Assembly (NCBI GenBank): GCA_977017575.1
Contig: CDRNVI010000007.1
Location: 248,001 to 312,000 of the forward strand
Direction: 5' to 3'
Length of the DNA stretch: 64,000 nucleotides
DNA from: Paramoeba atlantica
Taxonomy: Eukaryota; Discosea
Shown: positions 8,933 to 18,900 of the stretch, in pieces
How positions within the stretch are numbered: position 1 is the stretch's first letter
Layout: each line of letters starts with the position of its first letter
Position numbers and translations under genes: made by a program
The notes under the pieces: model-generated
The model's database searches: none
The model's input: only the letters and a program-made list of their open reading frames with translations
What the model was told of the DNA's origin: nothing

Positions 8933-8940
8933 ATATTTTC
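8933..8940. repeat. 8-bp target-site duplication, right
   Basis: ATATTTTC, identical to 6647-6654. Immediately after it the LRR-block 3' flank resumes. Confidence 0.85.
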
Positions 8941-9191
8941 TCAAGAATAAGATGAACTTGTTTATACACCTTTGACACACCATGTAAGAATTTGACGTTT
9001 AAAATCTTTTTTCTAAGCAGTACACGGATGATACCCCCCACTTTTCTCTATTTTACGTCTTGCCTAGATTTAAGACAGGAGACAATAAGAAGGGGGGCAG
9101 CACGTGTGTTCTGTAACAAGTTTTTCTTTACGAAACATTAAGGGTCTTTTGCAATAGAAATTATTAGAACAGTTCTAAAATATTTAATTTA

Positions 9192-11954
9192 ATGAACACT
9201 CCGGATCAAGACAGGGTAACGTACTATGGATCTTCTGACAGTACACCATGTTCTGTGCTGGAAACCCCTGTTCACTCATGCAAGAAAGAGCCGACAAATA
9301 TGTTAGAAGCATCTCCTTCAGCGTCTCCGGCCAGACAAAAGCACAAAGCGGATTTATTCATTCCTCCGCGTGCTGCATCACGCGGTCCATCCTCCAAAAA
9401 TGAATACGCTTCGCAGCAGTCCGAAATCGAAGTACAGAACAGATACGATAGTGGGCTTGATCACGGAGTGGCTCGAAGATCGGGGAATACGCTACCTTCT
9501 CGTAATACGAACGCAAATAGCATGGAAAGAGCTCTACGGGTTAATTCACCACATTCACAGGTTTCTGCGCGAGGGACGCCAAAGATCATTCCTACGCAGG
9601 GTAGGGCTGGCGTGGTGGGTCTTGAGACATCACCTTCTCGAATGATGGTAGACATCTCGGAATACGAACTACCCTCGTACTCTAGTTCTCCGATGGAGAT
9701 TGGACGAATGCCCAGGGTGATCAATGAGCAAGGCGGAGTGAAAGGCGTGAGCATTTCTACACACCCGAGGCAAACGTACGCTGTGACGAACCATGGAGAG
9801 CGATTAGCGACCATAGATGAAAGTATTCGACAAAGGAATGTGCCAGGGTCCCAAAGTGGGGTTTCTTTCACGCAAAACTATGCTCAACCTAATGGAACGC
9901 CTTCCTTTATGCAATCTCGCGAAAATGTCTCTATCTCGAGTGACCATAAAACTCTTTTATTGGGCGGGAAAGCGAGGCCTTCGAAAAAAGAAAATCGGGT
10001 AATTACTTCTCCAAAGCCAATTGACCGTGAACAGCTATTTCGTGATATCTTGTGGAGTTGGTTGGGCTGTGATCAAGGTGAAGTCATCGAGTGGGGGAAA
10101 ACTGGGTTTAGGTTTAAGCCATCCTTTGCGGCATCTCCACAAGATGAATTCACGCTGAAAGAACTACAAGAACCAGGTATTCTGTTTCGCAAAATAAAGC
10201 AACTCTTAGAGGGAGAAAATTTGCGGAACGAGGGAGAACGCGTTGCGGAACGAAATATTCTTAGAACTCCCTCGTTAACCCATGAAAAAATGCGTTCATC
10301 TGTCTTTCAAGAACTAGAAACATACAAGGATTCAATCGGGGAAGTGCTTGGAACAAATCTGACAATCATGCTTCCCCAGATGGTGACAATGTGTCGGACA
10401 TCTTCTAGTTTTCTCGAAAGTGTTTTGTGCATTTTGCGTGAAACTGGGGAAAGCGAGGGATGCTGCGTGCTACAAAAGCTTACCTCTATTTCGGAATCTG
10501 CAACTAACGATTCTGTATCAAAGCTGTCTGTAAAATTATGTCATGCTTCGTGCGAACCTTTCCTTGCGTTTCTCCGTGGCTGGCTAGTAGATGGAAAGAT
10601 TTATGATCCCTGTCATGAGTTTTTCATTAAGGAGAGCGAAAGCATTGGAAATGACTCTTCAGAATGGTGGGAGCATAAATATAGTATCTTGAGAGATAAG
10701 CTTCCACCTTTGTGTGTTATTGGGATCTCAATACCGTTCACCGAAGAAATCATTGAAGAAGTCCTCTACCTCGGGAAAAGCGTTAACTTTTTTCAGTTGA
10801 TGGGATGCTTAGGGACAAAGAGTTGTTCCAACTTTCAGTGTAATGGAACGCTACCGGAAACACGGGAGTTGCATGTACTACTGCCCATCCTTCGAAATTC
10901 CATTAGTAATCGGTGGAAGAAGACTCTTCTGGAGGATTTGCCCTTGAAAGAATTCCTTACTGGTCTCTATAAATTCGCTCTCGGCGGGGATGCGTCATTT
11001 GTTGATGAAGCCATAAATAGGACAATTGAGGGTAACCTTATGGGTCGTGAGGTACCTCTTCACGCACTTCAATTACATGGACTAACAGATTTCGTAATCA
11101 AGTCATCTAAGCCGAAAATTCTTTTTGAACATTTAGCAGGATTACTGGTGCGGCGATATAAACAGAAAGATTTACCTGGACGTGTCCGTAGCCTTATAAG
11201 GGTCAAATACGTTCCGCCGAAAGTATTTAACGTGATATTCGTCCCCCATGTGCTGGACCAACTTGAACGGCTCAGCGCTATCATATACGACTTAGTGCTT
11301 GCGAAGCGTAGTGTCTTAACTGTATGGAAGAAAGTTTCCCGACTTAATAAGACCTCTCATTTCAGATCGTCGGAAAGTGCATGTGATCGTGCATCGGTTC
11401 TGATGGTACATGAAATGTGGTGCGCGATAGCAGCTCTTCAGGACTACATGCACCACGTGTGTGCGCATTACTGGTCACAATTTCGAGCGAAGATGGAGCG
11501 CCTTATTTTGCAATCTGATATCTTTACATTTCCGGAGCTTTTGAAGCTTCTTGACAGCTTTCTAAGTGACAATCTTCAGCACATCTGGAAACTTTTAGAT
11601 CTCAGCGGAGGCTCAAAGATTCAAAAGTCTCAATTGGACTTTCTGCAAAGCTCTAAAAGTATCGAAACCTCGACTTTGTTGAAAGAACATTCTCCTATAC
11701 AAGATGTGATACACTCGGTTTTACACTTGGACGAAGGTCTCGGACCAGATGATAATTTTAGCATACCTAACATCAAAAGGACTCATGCGGAATTTAAGCG
11801 ATCGATACATATATTGCTCCAAAAGCTCCAAGGGCAGTCTATTACGGATTGTTCACATTTTCTATATCAATCTATCAATTTTTCAAAATTTTACACTGTA
11901 TTGCCTTCATTTGATTCAACTTCATGTACAATAGGCGTTCCGAAAGTAGAATAG
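9192..11954 (+). CDS. Gamma-tubulin complex component, GCP3-like (Spc97/Spc98 family)
   Basis: 920 residues. The first 270 or so are low-complexity, Ser/Pro/Arg-rich and probably disordered. The GRIP1 region begins near 278 (REQLFRDILWSWLGCDQGEV). The diagnostic segment is near 460-540: FLRGWLVDGKIYDPCHEFFI, then a W-x-x-K-Y, LPPLCV and GKSVNFFQLMG. It corresponds to the 'G-E-(I/L)-x-D-P-x-x-E-F-F-(I/V) ... GKSINFL' signature of GCP2/GCP3, with GCP3 the closer by eye. The GRIP2 part near 755-810 shows LQDYMHHVCAHYWSQFRAK. Family members nucleate microtubules in the gamma-tubulin small complex at the spindle pole or basal body. GCP2 versus GCP3 is not settled. Confidence 0.8.
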   Translation: MNTPDQDRVTYYGSSDSTPCSVLETPVHSCKKEPTNMLEASPSASPARQKHKADLFIPPRAASRGPSSKNEYASQQSEIEVQNRYDSGLDHGVARRSGNTLPSRNTNANSMERALRVNSPHSQVSARGTPKIIPTQGRAGVVGLETSPSRMMVDISEYELPSYSSSPMEIGRMPRVINEQGGVKGVSISTHPRQTYAVTNHGERLATIDESIRQRNVPGSQSGVSFTQNYAQPNGTPSFMQSRENVSISSDHKTLLLGGKARPSKKENRVITSPKPIDREQLFRDILWSWLGCDQGEVIEWGKTGFRFKPSFAASPQDEFTLKELQEPGILFRKIKQLLEGENLRNEGERVAERNILRTPSLTHEKMRSSVFQELETYKDSIGEVLGTNLTIMLPQMVTMCRTSSSFLESVLCILRETGESEGCCVLQKLTSISESATNDSVSKLSVKLCHASCEPFLAFLRGWLVDGKIYDPCHEFFIKESESIGNDSSEWWEHKYSILRDKLPPLCVIGISIPFTEEIIEEVLYLGKSVNFFQLMGCLGTKSCSNFQCNGTLPETRELHVLLPILRNSISNRWKKTLLEDLPLKEFLTGLYKFALGGDASFVDEAINRTIEGNLMGREVPLHALQLHGLTDFVIKSSKPKILFEHLAGLLVRRYKQKDLPGRVRSLIRVKYVPPKVFNVIFVPHVLDQLERLSAIIYDLVLAKRSVLTVWKKVSRLNKTSHFRSSESACDRASVLMVHEMWCAIAALQDYMHHVCAHYWSQFRAKMERLILQSDIFTFPELLKLLDSFLSDNLQHIWKLLDLSGGSKIQKSQLDFLQSSKSIETSTLLKEHSPIQDVIHSVLHLDEGLGPDDNFSIPNIKRTHAEFKRSIHILLQKLQGQSITDCSHFLYQSINFSKFYTVLPSFDSTSCTIGVPKVE

Positions 11955-12319
11955 CGCAAACAGAAAATATGGAAACTCGGACGAACGTAATGGAAATTCT
12001 TACGCTTGTAAATTCTATCGCTTGTGTATGAAGGCGCGATTCCGAGATCAATGTTTTTCTTTTAATTACTAGAATTACTGTATAGTTAAAATTTGTCTAC
12101 AAAAAACACTTCATCTTCTGGTTGCGAACACTGTATGAACGTGCTGCATATACGTACGGCATCTTTATAGTTGACTTAGATTACCTGATCTGTTCTGTTT
12201 CTGCAAATGGACATCTGTTCGTAAGCAGAAGAAAAGAAACCACGCATTATGATTGGTCATCAACATATTGTTTTAATTATTCTGCGTTAGCTCGTATCTC
12301 TTTTTATTCTCACTTATTC
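11955..12319. other. Intergenic stretch, nothing recognised
   Basis: 365 bases. The frame of the next gene is open without an ATG back to about 12122. I treat that extension as untranslated because the upstream in-frame codons contain no Met before 12320. Confidence 0.5.
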
Positions 12320-13711
12320 ATGAGTCAATCCAGCGAAGGTGAATCACCCCATTCACGGCGCACAGGCCTCCGAGGAGACTCTGTCGAAATTACAACCACT
12401 TTAGACGATGTCCTTCGTGCGAAACGACGAAGAAAAAACGAAACGGACACCCCATCAAAGAAGGCGAAGGAAGTGTCTGTCCCGTGGCCCGCCTCGGCTG
12501 AGCTTTTTGATGGTAGCCCAGAGGATATCTCCTCCATGATTGATCTGGACGATATTTTCAAACAAGAACCCGACAGCTTTACAACCCCCGGCGCCTCCGG
12601 GAAACAACCTTTTAACTGGGACCTCATACGGCAGCGCCTACGGACCGACTACCGTCCCGGGTCCCCCCGGTTCTGCTACCTGGTACGACGCATGGGGGAT
12701 ATGGCGCTGGAGCCCCGAGGGGAGGAGGTGGCGAAAGTGCCGTACCTTGTGCTGCTCGAGCCCCCGTCCACCGCCCTGGGAGACACCCTTCACGTCGCCC
12801 CGACCCATTTCGTCACGAAAGCCACGGTGGCGCATCTCCACGAGGAGGACTACACCCCGGACCACTACCGGTCCCTTCCCTCGGGGGGGTTCGTGTGGCG
12901 CAGGGTGAAACAAGGCGGCAGGCCGTTGAATGTGTTCCTTCTGGTCGCTAAAAAAAGAGAGGACCAAGCGGTAAAAAAAGAAGCCCCCCCCTCGAGTACC
13001 CCCCCTATGAGTTTCTCGTTTCAAATGAATCCCAATACGGTGGTCGCTGGTTTTGGGAAAAAGACGGAAGAGGAGGAGGAAGAAATCTCAGCGAATGAAA
13101 TTAATGTCGTGTTGTGGAGTACAGAGGCAATGCGAGGCCATCGTGAGCAGTGGGGGAACGGGAACCGTATTGTGATGAAAAATGTCACCCAGTGCGGATC
13201 GTTGAAAACACTGATTATGGAAAATGATTTAGAGAGTGCGGAGACCGGGGCGGAGGCGATTGTCCAACGGGTTTGGAGAAAGCGAAGTGAGGTGGCGAAA
13301 AAGATTACAAGCTACGTGCAGGAAATGCCCTCGGAAGTAAGTCTAACCGAAAAGGAGAGGGAGTCCTTTTACAGTGCCACGAATCGTAATTTGGATACGC
13401 TTATGCGGGAGGATTCACTTTGGAAGCAACTGCACTCAGAGTTGCATGAAAAGCTTCTATCCGTTTTGCAACCTGTGCTCAATGACCGGCAAAAGGCTCG
13501 AGTTGCTGAGCTCGCACTTGTGTCTAACGTATTGCAGAAACTGCAGCGCAAGGAGCTAACGGACGCAAAGAAATGGAAGATTCACAAATTTTGCCCGAAC
13601 AATAATATTCTGCGATTTCGCGTGGAAAGTAAAATTCCTGGTCTCGGCGAAGCAGAAGAATGTGTTCCGGAAAAGTACGTCTTTGTTAATCCTTTTATGC
13701 GTTCATCCTAA
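12320..13711 (+). CDS. Unknown, possibly nuclear, charged protein
   Basis: 463 residues from the first in-frame ATG. The N-terminus is Ser/Thr-rich with a strong bipartite-type basic cluster at about 35-52 (AKRRRK ... KKAKE), suggesting nuclear import. A middle domain (about 85-225) contains the conserved-looking FVTKATVAHLHEEDYTPDHY and GGFVWRRVK. An acidic run (EEEEEE) sits near 255, followed by a helical C-terminal half rich in Lys/Glu that may form a coiled coil. The DNA from 12480 to about 13000 is a GC-rich island passing from C-rich to G-rich. I do not recognise the family; a chromatin or transcription-associated role is a guess from the basic and acidic segments only. Confidence 0.65.
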   Translation: MSQSSEGESPHSRRTGLRGDSVEITTTLDDVLRAKRRRKNETDTPSKKAKEVSVPWPASAELFDGSPEDISSMIDLDDIFKQEPDSFTTPGASGKQPFNWDLIRQRLRTDYRPGSPRFCYLVRRMGDMALEPRGEEVAKVPYLVLLEPPSTALGDTLHVAPTHFVTKATVAHLHEEDYTPDHYRSLPSGGFVWRRVKQGGRPLNVFLLVAKKREDQAVKKEAPPSSTPPMSFSFQMNPNTVVAGFGKKTEEEEEEISANEINVVLWSTEAMRGHREQWGNGNRIVMKNVTQCGSLKTLIMENDLESAETGAEAIVQRVWRKRSEVAKKITSYVQEMPSEVSLTEKERESFYSATNRNLDTLMREDSLWKQLHSELHEKLLSVLQPVLNDRQKARVAELALVSNVLQKLQRKELTDAKKWKIHKFCPNNNILRFRVESKIPGLGEAEECVPEKYVFVNPFMRSS

Positions 13712-14095
13712 CTGCAATTAGGTATTAGCAAGCTGTTTTAGCTTTATGATGCGGCTTCTTTTGCTTCTTCCTTTAAGCAGTCACCCAAACACGCATCGAA
13801 ATTTCCCGTTTTTTTATCTTAAGGCATACGGTATTCCTTTTCTTCGGTTATATGGGCGAAAGATAACACACTTTTTTTATTCCTGAAGACGAGTATAGTC
13901 GAGCTCTTTCTGTTTTTTACACATGTCACAAAAACTACATTTTGACTCTCCCCTACTTGATCTCTTTTTTGTGTCTTCTCCACCAAACATACGTTTCCCG
14001 AAACACTTCTTATTTTGCTTAGATTATTATCCTATTCTCTCCATCGTACTCTGCTCAAAGAGCACAGTACCATTCTTCCATGAACTAACAATCCC
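13712..14095. other. Intergenic stretch, nothing recognised
   Basis: 384 bases, T-rich pyrimidine tracts just upstream of the thioredoxin reductase gene. An out-of-frame reading frame that starts here and overlaps the reductase is judged spurious. Confidence 0.5.
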
Positions 14096-15718
14096 ATGTT
14101 ATTACGCTCCGGTGTGTTTCACCTTCCCAAGAGTGCCTACGACCTGCTGGTCATCGGTGGCGGGAGTGGGGGGGTGGCCTGTGCGACCCAGGCGGCCAAA
14201 CTCGGCGCCTCAGTGGCGCTGGTCGACTACGTCCCCCCGAGTCCCTACGGCACCTCCTGGGGTCTCGGCGGCACCTGTGTCAACGTTGGCTGCATCCCGA
14301 AGAAATTGTTTCATGTTGCCGCGCAGCAGGGTGAGATCCTTTCGCACACGGCACCGTATTTTGGCTGGGGTTTGTGTAATTCCGAAAAGGATAGTGTTCC
14401 GAGATATCGAATGCAGTGGAGCACACTTCGAGAGAATGTCACCAATTACATACGCTCGCTGAATTTTAGTACCCGAGTGGCGTGTCAGGAGTTAAACGTG
14501 GATTATGTGAATGCCAGAGCGTGGGTTACGGGGGAACACGGCCACGGGGCTTGTGTGGCGGTGAGGTGTACGGACCCCGATAGCTCCGAGAGCTCTACGA
14601 CCATGCATGCTCGTCACGTGGTGGTGGCGACAGGGGGACGGCCGCAGTATCCCTCGATTCCGGGGGCCCAACGTTTTGGCATCACCTCCGATGATTTGTT
14701 TTGGTTGAACAAAGACCCAGGAAAGGTCGTGGTGGTGGGGGCAGGATACATTGCACTGGAGTGTGCTGGATTTCTAGGGAGCTTCGCGAAGTACGCATCT
14801 CATGAAGGGGAAAGGCCGTTGAACCGGCCCTCCGTGTTGGTTCGCTCTACCCCGCTGCGTGGTTTTGACAAGGACGCTGTGGTCAGGGTCGTACAGTCCA
14901 TGGCGGACTCAGTCGATTTCGTATACGACCAACCAAAGGAATTAGTACGTGTGGAATCGAATGTTGCATCAAATTCTCCAAAGCTTCGATTGCATACTAT
15001 GAAGGGCGGTGTTATGGACTGTGATACGGTTCTGTTTGCGATGGGACGCCGCCCTCAAACTACGGGGTTGGGTTTCGACACGTTGGGCGTGAAAATCGAT
15101 CCGAGCACACATCATATTATTACCGATGAATTTGCGAAGACCTCACACCCTCAGGTGTACGCCATTGGAGATGTCGTTCGTGGAGGTGCGGAACTTACCC
15201 CAGTCGCCATACGCTCGGGTCGAACACTGGCGAACAATCTGTTTTCAGAACGAGCCCGGGAGACGGTACACTTTTTTGCTCAAGCCATGCCCACAACCGT
15301 ATTCACACCTTTGGAGTACGGTCGCATTGGCCCGAGTGAGGAACAAGCGTGTGCGCTCTATCCTGAAAAACAAATCGAAGTCTATCACACTGCCTTTTGC
15401 CCCCTTGAGTGGACGCTACCCGGCCTCCCACGTGACTTGTGCTTTCTCAAAGTCATCACACGGCGAGATCTCGATGATCCTTTGGATGCAGACAACGCCC
15501 GAGGGAGGGATACGAATGAAACCGTCATTGGTTGGCACCTTACATGTCCCCATGCGGGGGAGATTACGCAAGGCATAGCTGTTGCCATGCACGCCGGGTT
15601 GACGCTACGAACACTGCGGCAAACGATGGGCATTCATCCTACCATGGCGGAGTGTATAGGCAGCCTTGTGCGAAAACGAGATTTTCCTACCCCAAAGGTC
15701 CCGGGATGCTGAGGGTAG
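14096..15718 (+). CDS. TXNRD: Selenoprotein thioredoxin reductase (high-Mr type) with GCUG tail
   Basis: NADPH-dependent flavoenzyme that reduces thioredoxin. The frame stops at TGA 15710-15712, but the bases there read GGA TGC TGA GGG TAG. This gives Gly-Cys-Sec-Gly-stop, the exact redox tail of animal-type thioredoxin reductases, so the true protein is 540 residues ending at 15718. Visible motifs: FAD-binding IGGGSGG (20-26), active-site CVNVGC (Cys61, Cys66), NADPH-binding VVVGAGYIALEC near 213, ATGGRP, second FAD motif YAIGDV, and C-terminal GIHPTMAE (catalytic His/Glu). A SECIS hairpin lies 33 bases downstream. No glutaredoxin domain precedes the reductase, so it is TrxR rather than TGR. 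The first 200 bases are GC-rich. A mitochondrial thioredoxin, a possible substrate, is encoded at 61353. Confidence 0.93.
15710..15712 (+). other. UGA selenocysteine codon
   Basis: TGA between Cys538 and Gly540, followed two codons later by TAG. The Gly-Cys-Sec-Gly context and the downstream SECIS support recoding rather than termination. Reading it as a stop would remove the essential C-terminal redox centre. Confidence 0.9.
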
Positions 15719-15750
15719 GGAAGGGAATGTGAGCCGTCACTCCTTCGCTC

Positions 15751-15820
15751 CATTGGGTTCTTCTTGTGAAGTTGTGTGCCTAAACCTTTAGGTGGCGCAT
15801 AATGGATTTTGAACCGAATG
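15751..15820 (+). promoter_or_regulatory. SECIS element (3' UTR), probably type 2
   Basis: All parts of a eukaryotic SECIS fold are present. Helix I: CATTGGGTTC (15751-15760) pairs with GAACCGAATG (15811-15820) at 9 of 10 positions. Internal loop: TTCTT against TTT. Non-Watson-Crick quartet: GTGAA (15766-15770) faces GGAT (15804-15807), giving tandem G.A pairs. Helix II: GTTGTGTGCC (15771-15780) pairs with GGCGCATAAT (15794-15803) over 10 bp including wobbles. Apical loop: unpaired AAA at 15782-15784, then a short stem from CCTTTAGG. It would bind SBP2 to direct Sec insertion at the UGA. Confidence 0.9.
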
Positions 15821-15991
15821 ATGTGGTAGTGACGACGAACACTGTAGTGCGGTTAGATAATGGTAACAAAGTGGTAAATTTGGTTTTAGATAAAAGATAA
15901 TTCCTTAAAAAACTTTAACTTGTCACACCTATTTACCACACTCATTTCTCATCAAAAACATATTATCTACTGGGTAGTATCTACTTATTTT

Positions 15992-18900
15992 ATGAGCGAA
16001 TTCTCCTTACACTCCGCTCGTGTCAAAGCCCTGAGCTTTCACGCCGAACGTCCCTGGATCCTTGTCGGGCTGCACGACGGAAAACTCGAGATCTGGGACT
16101 ACCAGAACCAAACCCTCCAAGAACGATACGCAAATGAGCACCAGGGCGCCGTCCGCGCGGTGTGCTTCCACCCCCACCAGCCCCTCTTCGCCTCCGGGGG
16201 GGATGACACCAAAGTTCGTCTGTGGAGTTACGCTCAGCGACGGATCACAGCCACCCTGGTCGGCCACTTGGACTACGTCCGCTGCGTCTCCTTTCACACC
16301 GAGCAGCCCTGGTTGCTCTCCGGGAGTGACGACCAGGTGCTACGGCTGTGGAACTGGCAGTCCCGCACCTGCCTCGGGGTACTCGCCGGGCACAACCACT
16401 ACGTCATGTGTGGGGTGTTTCACCCGAGTGGGCAAAGCCCCGATTTAGTGGCTTCCGGGTCGTTGGATCAAACCATCCGGATTTGGGATATTACCGGCGT
16501 GCGTACACGGAAGCCAGCGCCAAGTTTGTCCGAGCTCGCGAGAAGTGCCGGGGTGTTGTCAGATGGTACGGATTCCTACGGTTCCGATTCTCGTTCCTTG
16601 CCCGCAGCTCTTCCGTTGCTTGCACCGGATTTGTTTGCGAACGAAATATTTGTGAGATGTATTCTGGAGGGGCATGAGCGAGCCGTGAATAGCGTTGCGT
16701 TTCATCCCACCCGTCCTCTGTTGGTCAGTGGCTCGGATGACAAAACGATTCGAGTGTGGAGTATTGATGAGGCGTGTTCGACGACAATGATGTACAATGA
16801 AACAGCACCTTTCCCTGGATATGAGCTAGAGCAGCTGAGGGGTCACACAGGAAATGTAACCTGTGTACTACTAGACGTCGAAACCTCGAATATTCTAAGT
16901 GCATCGGAGGACGGAACAATACGGATGTGGAATACCGAAAATGGCAACGCAATCAAGACTATCAGCCGACCTGGTGGATTGCATGCCGGTCAGGTAGGCC
17001 GTATCTGGTCCCTAGCAGTGAATGAAAACGGTCTCATAGCTTTTGGGTATGATCACGGGTTTGGCGTCACGAGACTACGATCCGAGCACCCGGCATACTC
17101 ACGAGGCGTACATTTTAACGCAGAACCTGGGCATGTAGCCGGTCTGTATTACGTACGGGAAGGAACACTCTACACTTATAATTTCGACACTAGAAAGGAA
17201 AGCATCATTTGTTCGTTACGCCGAAAAGGAATCCCAAATCATTTGTACTACGTAGAGAATGTTGAAGCAGCACTTTGTATATTTGATGAAACAAGCCCGC
17301 GATATGAACTTTATACGATTGGATCAAAAACACCCACTCAACGGGCAGCAGTAGAGATGCGCAAGGGTTATTATTCGAGCACAGCGTTTTGCGGAAGCGG
17401 GCGTATTATCGCATTGGATCAATCGAATCTATTGATCAAGAATCTTCAAAACGAAACAGTAAGCAGCATGCCATTGACCGAGATTAAAAGGGGCGAATCT
17501 TTTCATGGTGAAATTGATCCCTCTTCTACGGTGCTAAATGGTGGATTAACAGAGATTCATACATTGTACACCTTGTCTGGGTCCGAAAATAACGTCCTTG
17601 CAAGCACACCGACACATATTCTTTTATTAGAAGTCGATCTCAATGGAAAAGCTTCTGTAATTTCCTGTAGAGATTCTGTTAAAGATCTAGTCGGCGTGCA
17701 TTCGCAAGATGATTATGCATACACCTCTGAAGACAACACCATTCAGCTGCGGTCCGTTATAGTCTTAGTAGCTAAAAATGAGTTGATCGTGTGTGACAAT
17801 ACTCGTCTTGGAACTCTTTTTAAAGTGAAGGAGCTTCATCGAGAAATTACAAGCTGTGTTTTTGGAAATGTAAGTCGCCAGAAGCACCGAACGTCACAAT
17901 TATCTTCCCTACCTTTAACCAACGCAATCTTTTTTGCAACTACTGCTCATCTTAAATTCGTTCTTTCAAACGGTCACGTAGGTACGGTTCGTGAAATTTC
18001 CTCAAAGAAGAAGCTGTATCTTGCTGCAGTATTCGAAAAAACAGCGTTTTTTATTACAGACGCATCTTCGGTTTGTCCTTTGGAAATTGATCTCACGGAA
18101 CTCCATTTAAAGCAAGCCCTTTCATTTCACGAACACGCCGCCGTAAATGAGATCCTTCGTGGGAAGAAGGTACACGGACAAGCGCTCGCTGCCTATCTGC
18201 TCAGCAAGAAAAATCTTCGACCCATGGCAGAATATTTTTTGAGAGATTCACGGAGTAAATTTTTTCTTTCTTTAGAAAAAGGTAAGCTGAACGAAGCCAG
18301 GAAGTATGCGAAGGAATTGGATACTTCGGATATTTGGCAGCACTTTTCACGTGCTGCATGGGAACATGGCGACGCGCTTTCTGCTCTTGAGGCATACGAA
18401 AGTACAAACGATGAAAATTCTCAAGCTGAAACGCATCTCCTACTTGGCAATTTAGAGAGTTTGGAACCACTCGTGGAAAAATCCACATGCCCCCACCTTA
18501 CCACTACCTACTCTATGATCCTGGGGAATCATACGAAACAGTTAGATGTATTGGTGCAATCAGGGCAGTACGCTCTGGCGCTTGCTCTGGCGAGAACGAG
18601 ACACATGGGTAGCGATATCATTCAAGAGCTTGAAGAGAAGTTCAAGAATCGTGTACAATGTATCTACGACTCCAGAGATAACGACAAAGGTGCGGATAAT
18701 GAATGTGAGGCGCAATTGTGTCTGGATAATCTGATCCAACGTTGCGCAAACCTAGAAACCCAAAAGCAGCCCTCGGGGCTGTTCAGCATGCAGGATTCTT
18801 CTCTAGAGTTCGCTGAGTTACGCAAAATCGCAGTGTGGCCTCACCTTGAAGACGAAACGGAAAATGTTGACGAATTTTATCAGCATGATTTGGTCAAAGA

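Noticed and set aside
13923-14462. Open frame overlapping the start of thioredoxin reductase
   Set aside because: The reductase frame explains the region; the overlap frame has no domain and ends inside the gene.
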